From assembly GCA_944474755.1 (NCBI GenBank), contig OX104112.1:80923756-80987755 (forward strand): 64,000 nucleotides of DNA, given 5' to 3'. This DNA comes from Limnoperna fortunei. Lineage: Eukaryota > Mollusca > Bivalvia > Mytilida > Modiolidae. A program made the translations under genes and the position numbers. Below, in pieces: positions 25,901 through 36,852 of this stretch; positions within the stretch are counted from its first letter, which is position 1; each line of letters begins with the position of its first letter. A model generated the notes under the pieces. It was not told the DNA's origin. It was given only the letters and a program-made list of their open reading frames with translations, and searched no databases.

Positions 25901-28900
25901 TTATTATAAAAAGTGTGAATGTTTCACTAAATATTCATGTGCTGCTAAGATTGGTGAACTTAAAAAAAAAATGGATTATGGTCACATGCGTAAGGTGAGT
26001 ATAGGGTTGTCTCAAGGCGTATATATTTTGTTATTGTTTCCGGTTTGCAAGCTGTGAATATAAAATAAATCTTAATATATAATGGTAACGTATTTCGTTT
26101 AATAAAAGAGTATAAGTTATTGTCGGCAACTGATTTTTAGAAAACTTGCCGTCATGAAACCCAACGATATAAAAGAAGGTTGTTTGGTGTAATCTTGGTG
26201 TCTTTTTTAAATAATACAATTATGGCTTCCTTAATGGGTGGACATCCAGAATGTCAACTTGCCCGGGTTGTTTAGCTGATTGATAAAATGCTTTAATTTT
26301 TAAAAGTATTGACAGTTTTACTTTTTGCAGATGCCTCTAAATAATTGTGTTAATGGCTTAGCCAGAGGAATAATCAAAGCTTGGGAATTATATGGAAAAC
26401 AAAGGTAAAAACATTGGTCTGTATGTGGTTTTTTTCTGGTTTTCTGCCTCATGGATGTTTGTATTAGTTGTACTTTAATGAGGTCTTAAAATATTTCTAA
26501 AATTTTCTGTTATCAGTTCATGTTTAATTGTGAATTCTTGTTGATGGTCCGCCACAAGAATGAATTCATAGAAGGATTTTGTACCATAAAAATGTACCAT
26601 TTCTGAAATAATATTAAAACAACTATATTAGAGTTTATGACTACAAAGCATTGGTCTGTAGGTGTTTTTCTGGTTTTCTGCTTCTTGGATGTTTGTATTA
26701 GTTGTACTTTAATGAGGTCTTAAAATATTTCTAAAATTTTCATCAGTTCATGAATAATTGTTAATTTTTTGTTGATGGTCCACCACAAGAATGAATTCAA
26801 GAGAAGGATTGTGTATCATAAAAATGTACCATTTCTGAAATAATATGAAAACAACTATAGTAGAGTTTATGACTACTTAGCATTAAAAATAATATGCATG
26901 GTCCTGAGATTTATATATAAGTAGGACAATATCTACATTTATATTATTGGCTATGTTTTCCAACATTTTAATATTTGTAAAGTACATATTTGAATCTTTT
27001 AATTTAATTTGTAAAATATAAAAAGTAAACATAGGTAGAGTTCTATGCAACTAAGTTCCATAAATAAGTAATTATGGTAACAAAATTGGTAGGAAAGCAT
27101 TGGTTTGCAATAATGAGAATAATAACATTTCATATTTGTTTTGTAAACTATGACATTGTTTGTACTTTATTTTCAGTGCTTATGTTCTTTTCATTGTGGA
27201 AAATATAGAGAGAAATCGATTGGATCAGATGTGGGTAGAAAAAGAAGTGTTCAATATAAACAGATATTGTAAAGTTATTTATAGGACATTAAATGACATA
27301 GAAAGAGGTGGACAATTGACAGACAGCAAAGAATTAATGATGTAGGTACAGGTTGCGTGATTATGAACTGATGGTGTCACTTTTTGAATAATCACATTTG
27401 CATGCAACATTTAGTTTACCAGTTTTAACTGCCATATTATCTGCCTTTTCTGAAAACAAACCTTCTTGATATACAAGTATTGCGAAGTTTTGTGGGCCAG
27501 CCTCAAATATGTTCTGAATACAGAGGAATCAGTGTTTTAAAATTAAATATGTCTAATATAATGACTAACTGTGTAGGGTTTAGTGTGTCAGCCTTTAAAA
27601 CTTCTACGTTTAGTGACTTATCTATTTGTCTAGTGTTCAGTGTGCCAGCCTTAATTGTGTCCGAGTATAGTGACTTATCCTACTAAGGACTGTTCAGTGT
27701 GCCAGCTTTAATTATGTCCGAGTATAGTGAATTATTTAAGTAGGAAGGGTTCAGTGAGCCAGCCTTAATTATGTCCGAGTATACTAACGTATCTTAGTAA
27801 GGAGGGTTCAGTAAGCCAGCCTTAATTATGTCTGAGTATAGTGATTTTCTAACTAAAGAGGGTTCAGTGTGCCAATCGTAATTATGTCTCAGTAAAGGGA
27901 CTTATCCAACCAGGCAGGGTTCAGTGAGCCACCCTTAAACATGTATGAGCAAAGTGACAACTAACTATTATTCAGTGTGCTATAATATTCGGAACGTAAA
28001 AAGTATATACAAAGCAAACATAAGAACAATCTTTAATATATTTCAAGCTCCGATATATTTAAGTAGGACAGTCACATAAATATACACATTTTATTGTCAA
28101 CCAGGACAGAGATAAGTCATTAATCGACTGTCAGAAAAAGTGTATACTTGGATAATGCATCTTTGTTTAGTCAGATGAAAAAGGAGTAAATATTTCTTGT
28201 ATCTGTCACTTTTGTGTTGTTGACAAATAAGAATCCATAAGGATCCAAACCATGTTAATATTTGTAATTGAACAAACTACGTCTGACAAAAATCACTTTA
28301 TCCTTCCACATATTAATAAAAAACCAATATAAAATTGTCTTCTTTGTTAATTATTGCCCCAATATTGTAATTGCATTCAATTTTTTTTCAGAGATGGAAT
28401 GGAAATCGCCGTTATTTATTACAGAACCGGTTATTCGCCTACTCAGTATAAATCTCAAGAGGTATTACTAACTATTTTATGTATATTTAACGCTTCTTAT
28501 CTTATTTTAGGTGCATAACATATTAAAACAATATACAAATGTCATACCTGACAGTCTGATACAAGTCTGTCATCACCAACTTTAAAAATAATCAATTGGA
28601 TCATAATAATGATTCCCCTCTAGCGCATCTGGGCTACAGGTTCAATTAAGCTATTCCCATCACTTAGAAATCTGTTGTCAATTGTACAGCGTTAGTAAAC
28701 TGATACATTTTATTCTTCTTGAGAACTACGAAATTGAATGGAATTGAATGAGCAAATAAACGCAGAAATACCAAATAAGCAATTTCTTAGTCCAAATAAC
28801 ACAAATACAAAACCACACAGCAACCAACACAGATCAAAACAACACACAAACAAAAACCAGCGACACATATCCTCGAGAAAATGGGAGTGATCCTTTAAAG

Positions 28901-31900
28901 ATACTTCACAGGGGGTACTTACTTGTTTCTAATTGGCTGATCTATGAGATCTAGGAAAAACTTCTTCGCAAGAACCGCTTAATGAATTGAAACCATTCTG
29001 TGCAAATATGTTCTGGTCAAGTAATTGAAAGAGTGTTGTTACTTTGCAACTTATCAGAAATTCAAAATTCCAAAGTTTACATAGAACCCGTATGGGAAAT
29101 AAATATTTTGGTATTTGTAAGTTTATATTAGTTCTCTAAAAGTACAAATCTAAATGTTTTTGTAGTTGGTCACTAATGATAAATGCATGGTCCTCCGAAC
29201 AATCTCTCATTAAATTGAAACTTCGTAAAAAGATAAAAATAATACATAGTCGTTTATTAAGTAAAAAACGTATTTGCTTTGAAGTGTTTAATTATATCTT
29301 CAACGGTTAAGCCTCTAGAGGGAATTATTGTTGAAAAAGTGAAGTTACGGAAGTCAGCATCTTCTAAATATCTCGTCAGTCGACAGTTTAGTGCAAAAAA
29401 GTCATCATAAGAGTATTTTAAAAGTCTAAATGTTGTGAACACGATAAGCAAACTAATACATATTGCTTTCTTCATTAGAAGAGGTTATTTTCACTTGTAA
29501 ATCTAGTAGAAATGTGTTCAGCAGTGAATGCTACTGTAATTTTAGTAAAGTATTACGTTATGTTTTTTTATAAATAACAAGTTTATTTTTATCTTTCTTT
29601 AAAAAAAATCCTTTAAATAAAAATATATATGTTCAATTCATTTGAGTTATTGGTTAAAAGACCGTTTTATGTGCATTTTAACTCACCTATTGTCATCATT
29701 TTGCGTCGGTTGTTGTCAGCGTCTTCTGCACACTTTTACATTTCAATCTTCTTAAATGAAACCTCTGAGCCAGTTAAATCCATCTAGGTCAAAATTTAAT
29801 TAGATTGTTGTCCTTTGCAAAGTTTCTGATAAGAAAACTAAAAGGCTGCCTCTTCAAGACTAAGTTTAACAATCCTATTCTATGAAATCGGTTAACCAAA
29901 CGAAACAAAACTTATCACCAGTATTTATGGAAAAACCCTCGATAACGTTTATTGTTCATGCATGCATGATCTTCCAGAAGTATTCTTCCTTTTTTTTTCA
30001 GAAAAAGCTTTTTTCCCTGTAATTAACTTTTTACATTTTAATCTCCTTCTCTTGGCGATTAAATATAAAAACTTCATATGAATCATACAATAAAATTTCT
30101 TACTAGAATTATGGAAGACAGCCACCGTAACAAGCATTAGAAAACATGATTAAATAGGCAAAACCATTCAAATTTGAGCAGTAATTTCATACAGAGGAGA
30201 CGTTTCACATATATGCCAAGTGTTTATATCAAGCAGATGCTTTTACTGATTTTGCTAATTTTGTAAATAAAGTTTATTTACAAAAAACAGGAAAGGTTGT
30301 AATGCGCATTTTCCAATGATTTTGTATGATACAGTTCAGTGGATTTCAGACTCTGTTTTTAATGGAAATCAAACTACCAACCAATAAAGACAAAACGATA
30401 ATAATATTAAATATTAATTGAACGGATTTTACTTAAGAAATAGATTTTTTCGAGCGGACTGTATACAAATTGGAACATGGTCAGACCTTATATGTGTCAA
30501 TACTATATACCGAGCAGTAGCAAATATAAGGTATGACCGTGTTCTAATTGGAAAAGAGCCCAATTGCAATTATCTATTTTAATTCTAATACTTCTAACAA
30601 ATGTTTTACAATTTCAAAAGAGGCTGTAAGAGGACGCTTCTAATGGTAATATTTTTTCTTGAACTAAAAAGATCTCAAAAACAGTCAGTTACACCAAATA
30701 AAATGGACATAAAAATATATGCTCGTAATTGAATATACGTACCTTTAAAGGACACAATACTAAGAAGTCTTCACAAAACTGCATTGATTGATCCAGATTG
30801 AAATTCAGTTGAATGGGCTCTATGCTTCTTAGAACCCTAATGTGTTCTCAAAGCGTGTGTAGGACGTCATATTAGAATAAGTTCTTAACAATCTTTTGGC
30901 ATGTTATCATGTAATGTCCCTATTATTATTTTATTGTAAACACAATATATGTATGAAAGGATTGGGATGCCCGATTAAAGATGGAGAGATCCAAGGCTAT
31001 AAAATGCCCAACAGTGCATTACCAATTGGCTGGTACCAAGAAAATACAGCAGGAACTAGCAAGAAAGGGAGCTGTAGAAAGATTTTTGACAGATCCTTTA
31101 TCAATAGAAAGAGTTAGGCAGACATTTGTTGGACAGTATAGTCTGGACAAGGCAAGTAAAAGTACATTACACATACAGTCCTTAGCTAGTTTAGTTTAAA
31201 CATATTTTATTTGTCAAAATATACAAATTGGATTAGACACAGGTAAAATTTACTTAGGAAGTCCTCTCCATAACATAGTTTAACAATACAATGAGTATAC
31301 ATTTTGAGCATGCATGCAAGTTAAGATTATAAATAACAAAACAAAAAAGAAACATAATTGCTGAATAAGAATGAGAAAAGATTTTTAGAGTATAAAAATA
31401 GAAAAGGGGAACATCAATCCGAAAACTTGCAAGTTAAAACCATGATGGGCACCATAACTTAAAATTAGTATTATTTGTTAAGCTAATTAAGCTCACATAT
31501 GAAATGCAGTCTCCACAAATATACCATTAAAACAGTTACTATGATGACTATTATATTATCTGTATCGTATTACAAATCTTATAGTCTTATTGATTTTTTT
31601 CTTAGCTCCTATTCATATATTACGACTCAACAAAATATGTTGACAAAAGTATCCGTTATAGTTGGTCAAATAATTTGTTATGCAGCCCTATTTCAGCATA
31701 ATGTTAATATGTAGTAATTTGTGTGGCATTTTTATTTACTATTTCATACCTTAATTTTATGGAAGCTTTTTATATGTCATATATTTCAACCATTCCTTTT
31801 TAATTATTTTTTTGCATTCAACCATTATGTAATATCTAGGGCCATGAAGGTGATACAATAAGTAACAGAGCTATGAAAAATCCAAGGAAATTTGTTGTGA

Positions 31901-34831
31901 AGCCACAAAGAGAAGGCGGAGGTTTGTACATTATTATTTATTACGGTATAAACCTTATAATCGGTTGTGGATATCTACAAACTGGGGTTCAAACTCCAGT
32001 AAAACCGTTGAAACAGCCCTTTCACAGAGACAAAAAAGTTCACACCAGTGCGTGCTCTTCTGTGCTTGTATGGGGAGGTGAATGAAACTGGAAGTACATG
32101 ATTATTGGTTAGAATTTTTCTGCATAAAATGGTTTGCTAGGTTTTAAACAGCGCGACTAACAGAGCTGTACAGTAGGTTCCCTAGGTAATGAATTAGAAT
32201 TTGTTAGGTTATAGTATGCCAAGCGTAACTACAGAGCATAGTGGTTTGTAGGATACTATGAGCATTGGACGTTAAAGACCCTCTTCTAGATGTAAAACTT
32301 CGCTAGCCAAGGGTTACGATCAGGTAGAAGAGAGGGGGACCCGATCGTAACCCTTGGCTAGCAAGGATAAGCTGTTATAGAAGACTAAATTCTTCATCTA
32401 TTCTTAGGCAGTCATATTTTCCTGTCCATTAGTCCATCCCAATTCCCCAGTTTAATTGTTAGCGTGTTCTTGTAGCAATATACATGTAGCTGAAACTGTC
32501 CACTGACATAAAAATACAATACTGTCAATAATCAAACAAGGCTGATCTTAACAGCCCACAACACTGCAAGACCTGAATAAATACAAACTAGATACACCAG
32601 ATTTTGAGAGCTTTATTAGTACAATGGATATAAACTAGTTTATGTAAAATAAATTCAATAAATTTAGTTTTTGTTTCATATAAGTGAAATTATGTGTGTT
32701 TCAATTGGATAAACAATGTCTGGTATTAATAAATCTGCAATAATGTGACACACCGTGATAATTCCCCTTCAATTTGCCTAAATAACTATATATACATGTA
32801 CAACCTAACGCTTTATGAAAATTAACTGTATATCAATACAGAATAATGAAAAATCATGAGGCATACATTCAACTTATACACAATCAATAAACATATCTTA
32901 ATTCTACAATGAAAGAAATATTATAGTTGTTTGTAGCTGCCATTGTCATTCTACTTGACAACACTCAGAGAGTGGTATTGCCTTAAACAATAATACTCTT
33001 GCCTATGACTCAGACATTTCAAACAATATAATACGCTACAAAGCAAATGCAGTACAAAATTGGCTGGTGTGTGGCACATCAGTTTAATTAACAATGACGT
33101 GATTGTAGACTTCGAACATTATTAAATAACAAATATATATTCGAAATAATTCACACACAATACATTTTACCCCATCCAACCAAAAACAGAACAAAAATCA
33201 ATTTAACTGTGTATGTGAGACCGCTCACTGCTGTTGACTACTAAGCTACTCAAATAGGGGTTTGCTGTACATAGCTTGATATTATCCCTTCAGAAATTTC
33301 TTTGTCGTCACCATTAGTTAATTGATCGTCATGGGGAACCAATCTCTTAAATACGATCCGACAATTTCGCTGAAATACAGGTAGTATTTCATATTCTTGA
33401 CTTCACTGTTTCCTAGACATGACTCTGATTAATAAGGAATGTGTCTAAGTAGAGGCAGGACGGCTTTTGCACAGGATCATCTGATTGCACCCATTAATTT
33501 TATTGGGTTTAGGTTACTCACTTTGTTTTGTGTTGTATATAGTTGTCTATATCCGAATTCGTAACTGTTCCTTGACCTTTGGCTCTTTTTGTTTGGTTGG
33601 GTTTCTTGCTATTTTTCTTTTTGCTGCATGCATGCTCCATGTTTGGATAAGATATAAAAAATATTGTAATTACGACAGCTTTAAGTTTTCTATCCGTTCA
33701 CATAAACTGACATGTTAAATTTAAATATTATTTCTGCTTCAAGTTAAAGCATAAGTAGGACTAATATATTGTAATTTTTCCAGAATCTTACGCAATTAAT
33801 CTTACATTAAAAGGATAATTTTATTACTATCTATTACTATTTGAACATATGTTTTATTTTTCTAATGCATGTAGACATTGTCAGTTGCACAACATGGCAG
33901 TTGAACAGTTAACCATAATTGCAATAACTATGTCAAAATAATCACAATAGATCCTAATTTTGTTTTAGACGTACTCTTTATCCTAAAATTCTATCAAATT
34001 GGGCTGACAATTACAATAAATACATTTGAAAACAACATCATTCTTTCGTCTTTCTTGGGTATTGCTAATAAATTATTAGGAATTTATAAAAATCAAAGAA
34101 CAGGAAGATGTTGAAAATTGTACTCATTTATTGCAGGTAATAATATATATGATGACCAGATTGCGAATTTTTTACAAGAACATAAAGACTCAGATAAAAG
34201 GTCTGCTTATATTATAATGGACAGGATTTTGCCATATGTACAAAAGAACTATTTAGTTAAGAGGGGAGAGGAATTTATGTTAATGAATGTTGTAAATGAA
34301 ATAGGAATATTTGGTGTCTTTTTCGGGTATGTATTATAAACATATGTTTAATATATACACACGTGTCTTTTGAATACAACAGTTATGTCCAATTATTTCT
34401 TTAACGGTTTGTCTACAAATGCCATTTGTAAATATTTTACTCAGTTTTTATTTTTTCCTAAACGACATCTTAGACCTACATATAATTATCTTAATCCATA
34501 CTTGATCGGAATAAAAATAAAAAATACATCTATACATAAATTGTTATATGGTCTAATCAATATATAACATAATGTAAAAATAAGATCTATTAACATAGCA
34601 TTGTTAAAGTGGTGTTTGTATACAATCTCAAATATATTTGTTGACCCAGTTTATTCATGTAGATATTTTCTTTATTTTTGTAGGTCTGAAACTGATGCGA
34701 TTATCAACGATGAAGTTGGATATTTACTTTGTACGAAATATGAAGATGCAAATGAAGGAGGGATTGAAGAAGGATTTTCTGTTTTAGATACGCCATATCT
34801 GGTTTCTAGTATCAAGGAAAATTTTTTATAA
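19927..34831 (+). CDS. GSS-like: Glutathione synthetase-like ATP-grasp enzyme, 12 exons
   Basis: By family, ATP-dependent ligation of glycine to gamma-glutamylcysteine in the cytosol. Exons: 19927-19993, 20468-20654, 21804-21879, 22606-22760, 23531-23573, 26331-26404, 27177-27341, 28392-28461, 30960-31151, 31840-31921, 34137-34326, 34684-34831. All phases agree, giving 482 codons (human 474). Landmarks are GPFTLFPS, the Gly-rich loop KPQREGGGNN at 364-373, E368, Y375, MDRI at 398-401, E425 and K452. The numbering from R267 onward equals the human protein. Mg ligands E142 and N144 and gamma-Glu contacts E212, N214, Q218, R267 and Y270 are kept. Changed relative to human: S149 and S151 are Ala (147, 149), R450 is Cys, D458 is Glu, and V461-A462 is Ile-Glu. 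Intron 9 uses a GC donor. It may be a paralogue with another acceptor specificity. Confidence 0.93.
20790..20850. repeat. Short palindrome shared with BPI intron 4
   Basis: 'AGCTACAATAATGTAGCT' forms a near-perfect hairpin, followed by a second 'ATTGTAGCTAT'. 'TAGCTACAATAATGTAGC' recurs near 4068-4088. This is probably the end of a small dispersed element. Confidence 0.4.
22756..23067 (+). repeat. Tandem array beginning at the 5' splice site of synthetase exon 4
   Basis: About seven degenerate units of roughly 45-58 bp follow exon 4 without a gap. Each contains a version of 'ACAGGTAATAACGCA' and then 'TATCCTCACTAA'. The exon itself ends 'CACAG' before 'GTAATAACACAC', so the first unit is the real exon end plus donor. 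Several later units keep an 'ACAG/GTAATA' or 'CACAG/GTGATA' junction. Confidence 0.7.
23574..26330. other. Synthetase intron 5 content
   Basis: A 2.8-kb intron. The stretch 24.0-25.1 kb has short open frames on both strands (for example 24515-24697 plus and 24843-25073 minus) and a lower AT content than its surroundings, which suggests an old inserted element. No domain can be named. Confidence 0.3.
26409..26880. repeat. Two-copy tandem duplication in synthetase intron 6
   Basis: A segment of about 235 bp occurs twice head to tail. 'CATTGGTCTGTA' starts the units near 26411 and 26649, and each continues through 'GGATGTTTGTATTAGTTGTA' and 'AATGTACCATTTCTGAAATA'. The copies differ by scattered substitutions and small indels. 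Confidence 0.85.
27495..27970. repeat. Tandem repeat of about 63 bp in synthetase intron 7
   Basis: Roughly seven units share 'GGTTCAGTGTGCCAGCC', 'TTAATTATGTCCGAGTATA' and 'GTGACTTATC'. They begin about 150 bp after the end of exon 7 and become irregular at both ends. Confidence 0.8.
29257..29475 (-). CDS. Antisense small ORF in synthetase intron 8, possible secreted peptide
   Basis: A 72-codon open frame opposite to the host gene. It starts with a basic-hydrophobic segment, MKKAICISLLIVFTTF, that fits a signal peptide, and ends with IIPSRGLTVEDIIKHF. The family is not recognised, and no second exon or upstream promoter is evident. An ORF of this length is common by chance in AT-rich DNA, although the residue composition is protein-like. 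Confidence 0.2.
   Translation of the reverse strand: MKKAICISLLIVFTTFRLLKYSYDDFFALNCRLTRYLEDADFRNFTFSTIIPSRGLTVEDIIKHFKANTFFT
32302..32362. repeat. Perfect 20-bp inverted repeat in synthetase intron 10
   Basis: 'GCTAGCCAAGGGTTACGATC' at 32302-32321 is exactly complementary to 32343-32362, with a 21-base purine-rich loop (AGGTAGAAGAGAGGGGGACCC). It is GC-richer than the surrounding intron. Confidence 0.85.
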
Positions 34832-35332
34832 TTTTTTTTAAATTTGTCATTATTTAAAGATATTGTCTCGTAGTATTGAAACAAAATAATGTAAACTAAC
34901 ACACAACGTGATTGGAAGTAATTGGCCGCAGCACCTTTATTAAACACTTTATACTAAAATACAACATTTTACACTGCCTGGAATAAAACCAAGGCCAGTA
35001 TTACCAAAATGAACCACAAAACACATGCTGCCTGGATTAACCACAAGGCAAGCTTGTTAAACGTTGATACCACTGACACCAACCGCTATAGGCCAATAAC
35101 ACGGGCACTATAGCTCATAAACCACAACAATACATTTCAGTTTATTTTGAGCAGATTAGCAAGCTATACATATGAATATATTGCTATCTATCTTCCAGGA
35201 CTGAAAACCATGGCAAGATAATGTTTTAACGAGTTGAATTTAATTATATATTTATATTGAAGCGCCAAACAAACGTGTCTTAACACTTTTGTCTGCCACA
35301 ACATTTCTTGACCTTATATGAAATTCATTTAT

Positions 35333-35952
35333 TCAATAACTATAACAACTGACATTCTGAGGAAAGAACTGCACCCCTGGATACCACATAAATGTTTCCA
35401 GACTGGCATGTAAAACAGTAATAAAAATGTCATTTCCTCTATCAGACAAATGTATACCATCTTTGAAATACAGTTCAGGCTGAAACGGTGAAATGTCTAA
35501 ATGCATTATATATTTGCCACCCCAAGATGTCACACGCTTCCTTGCCATTCTATTTATTCTTTTTCTTTTGTTTTCAATTTTTTTTTGTTTCTGCAAGATC
35601 TACGTCTTGTCCCCAACAAATTCTGGGCAAAATGTCAGACCAAACTAGAACTGTATCTGGCAGAAAATTTGCTAGTTCATCAATATCTGTATTTATTAGA
35701 TTATGGAGATTCTCCAAGCTATCTGTACGCAGATTGTTTCCACCCACATGTATAACTATATATTTAGGCGCCGCTTTTGATGCTAGCTCATTATAAAGTG
35801 TTAATTTAAGTTCGTCAAAAAGCATCCCGCGCTTAGCCTTCCATAGTATACTCACCCCCATGCGGTCAAGGGTGAGATGTTTTTTCAAAGTATTGGCAGC
35901 TCTTTGCTTAGCCCAGTGTATTATGGATGACCCAACAATCCATACATCTGTA
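35333..35952 (-). pseudogene. SGNH/GDSL hydrolase-like ORF of the Ngaro element
   Basis: The N-terminal part starts DVWIVGSSIIHWA (block I with the nucleophile Ser), then IVIHVGGNNL (the GxN block), then VLVWSDILPR. The C-terminal part, in another frame, has YFKDGIHLSDRGNDIF (the Asp-x-x-His block). The frame shift falls in an A9 run near 35575-35585. 'TATTTTACAG' directly before the DVWIV codons resembles a 3' splice site. Some Ngaro and CR1-type elements carry such esterase domains; their role is unclear. Confidence 0.75.
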
Positions 35953-35959
35953 AAATATT

Positions 35960-36850
35960 TAATTAGTCATTCTTATATATCTCTAGACCACTTTTGACGT
36001 TTTCCACCTCCCTAACATTTGTATTTTATCGTGGGGGACGCCATTCATTGCAAGTGTTGTAGCGCTACCTATTCTAAGACTATGAGACTTGTAATATTTT
36101 ACCGGTAATCCGATATAGGATATTACCTTGTTTAATACTGCATTGAATTGAAATCTGGTCAAAGGTGATTTGTCGACATGACAAAAGAAATGTGGTGTCA
36201 TTTCAGGTCGCAACCGTTTGTAACATATAGCCGCTTGCACCGGACAAATTTCATGGTTTGTAATGGGATCAATGATTAGTGTTACACCCTTACCATATTG
36301 ATCGTTCTTCGAAAACCTAATTCTCACATATAATTTATTTTCTTTGATGTATACATCCTCCTTGCTAAGCGTTCTCATTGGAATATCTACATTATAAACA
36401 AGTTCACTTATTCTTAATAAGCCAAAGAACGATAAGCAAAATGCTGCTTTAAATAAAACCGTTTCGTAATGTGTAAGACACACCTTATTTAAAACTTGAG
36501 GGAATTGCATTAAGATATCTAAGGTCACAGGAAATCTTGAATCTGTTTGCGGTTTACTCTTTTTATAACCTTTTAGCATATTTTTAACAATAAAATGCTT
36601 TGAGAGATCTTCAAGGTTACGTATCTTATGAAAATATGATATTGCTGAAAAATAATTAATAACTGTTGAAAAGGCTGATCCTTTCATGTGATGAAAAGCA
36701 ATGTACCAAATAATATGATTCAATGGCACTGGCCATAGCTCAGGCAAATTGTATTGTCGTCTAAATTCTTGAAATGCATACCACCCCCTGTTGTAAGCCT
36801 TTTGAGTGTTTTTTGCTATGCCCTCATATATCAAAAACTCTGCTGTTTTT
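35960..36850 (-). pseudogene. Ngaro-type tyrosine recombinase
   Basis: A long open frame (36834-35983, 283 codons) with an N-terminal core-binding region (KNTQKAYNRGW), the box I arginine in FFGLLRISELV, the box II His-x-x-Arg in KSHSLRIGSAT, and MLGRWKTS in place of the second histidine region. The frame closes with a TAG just before RYIRMTN, which holds the expected catalytic tyrosine, so the enzyme would end before its nucleophile. It opens right after the RNase H stop. Confidence 0.85.
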
Positions 36851-36852
36851 TT

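Noticed and set aside
33485..33718. 77-codon hydrophobic ORF in synthetase intron 10
   Set aside because: Looks like a membrane peptide only because the DNA is T-rich; probably part of a dispersed non-coding repeat.
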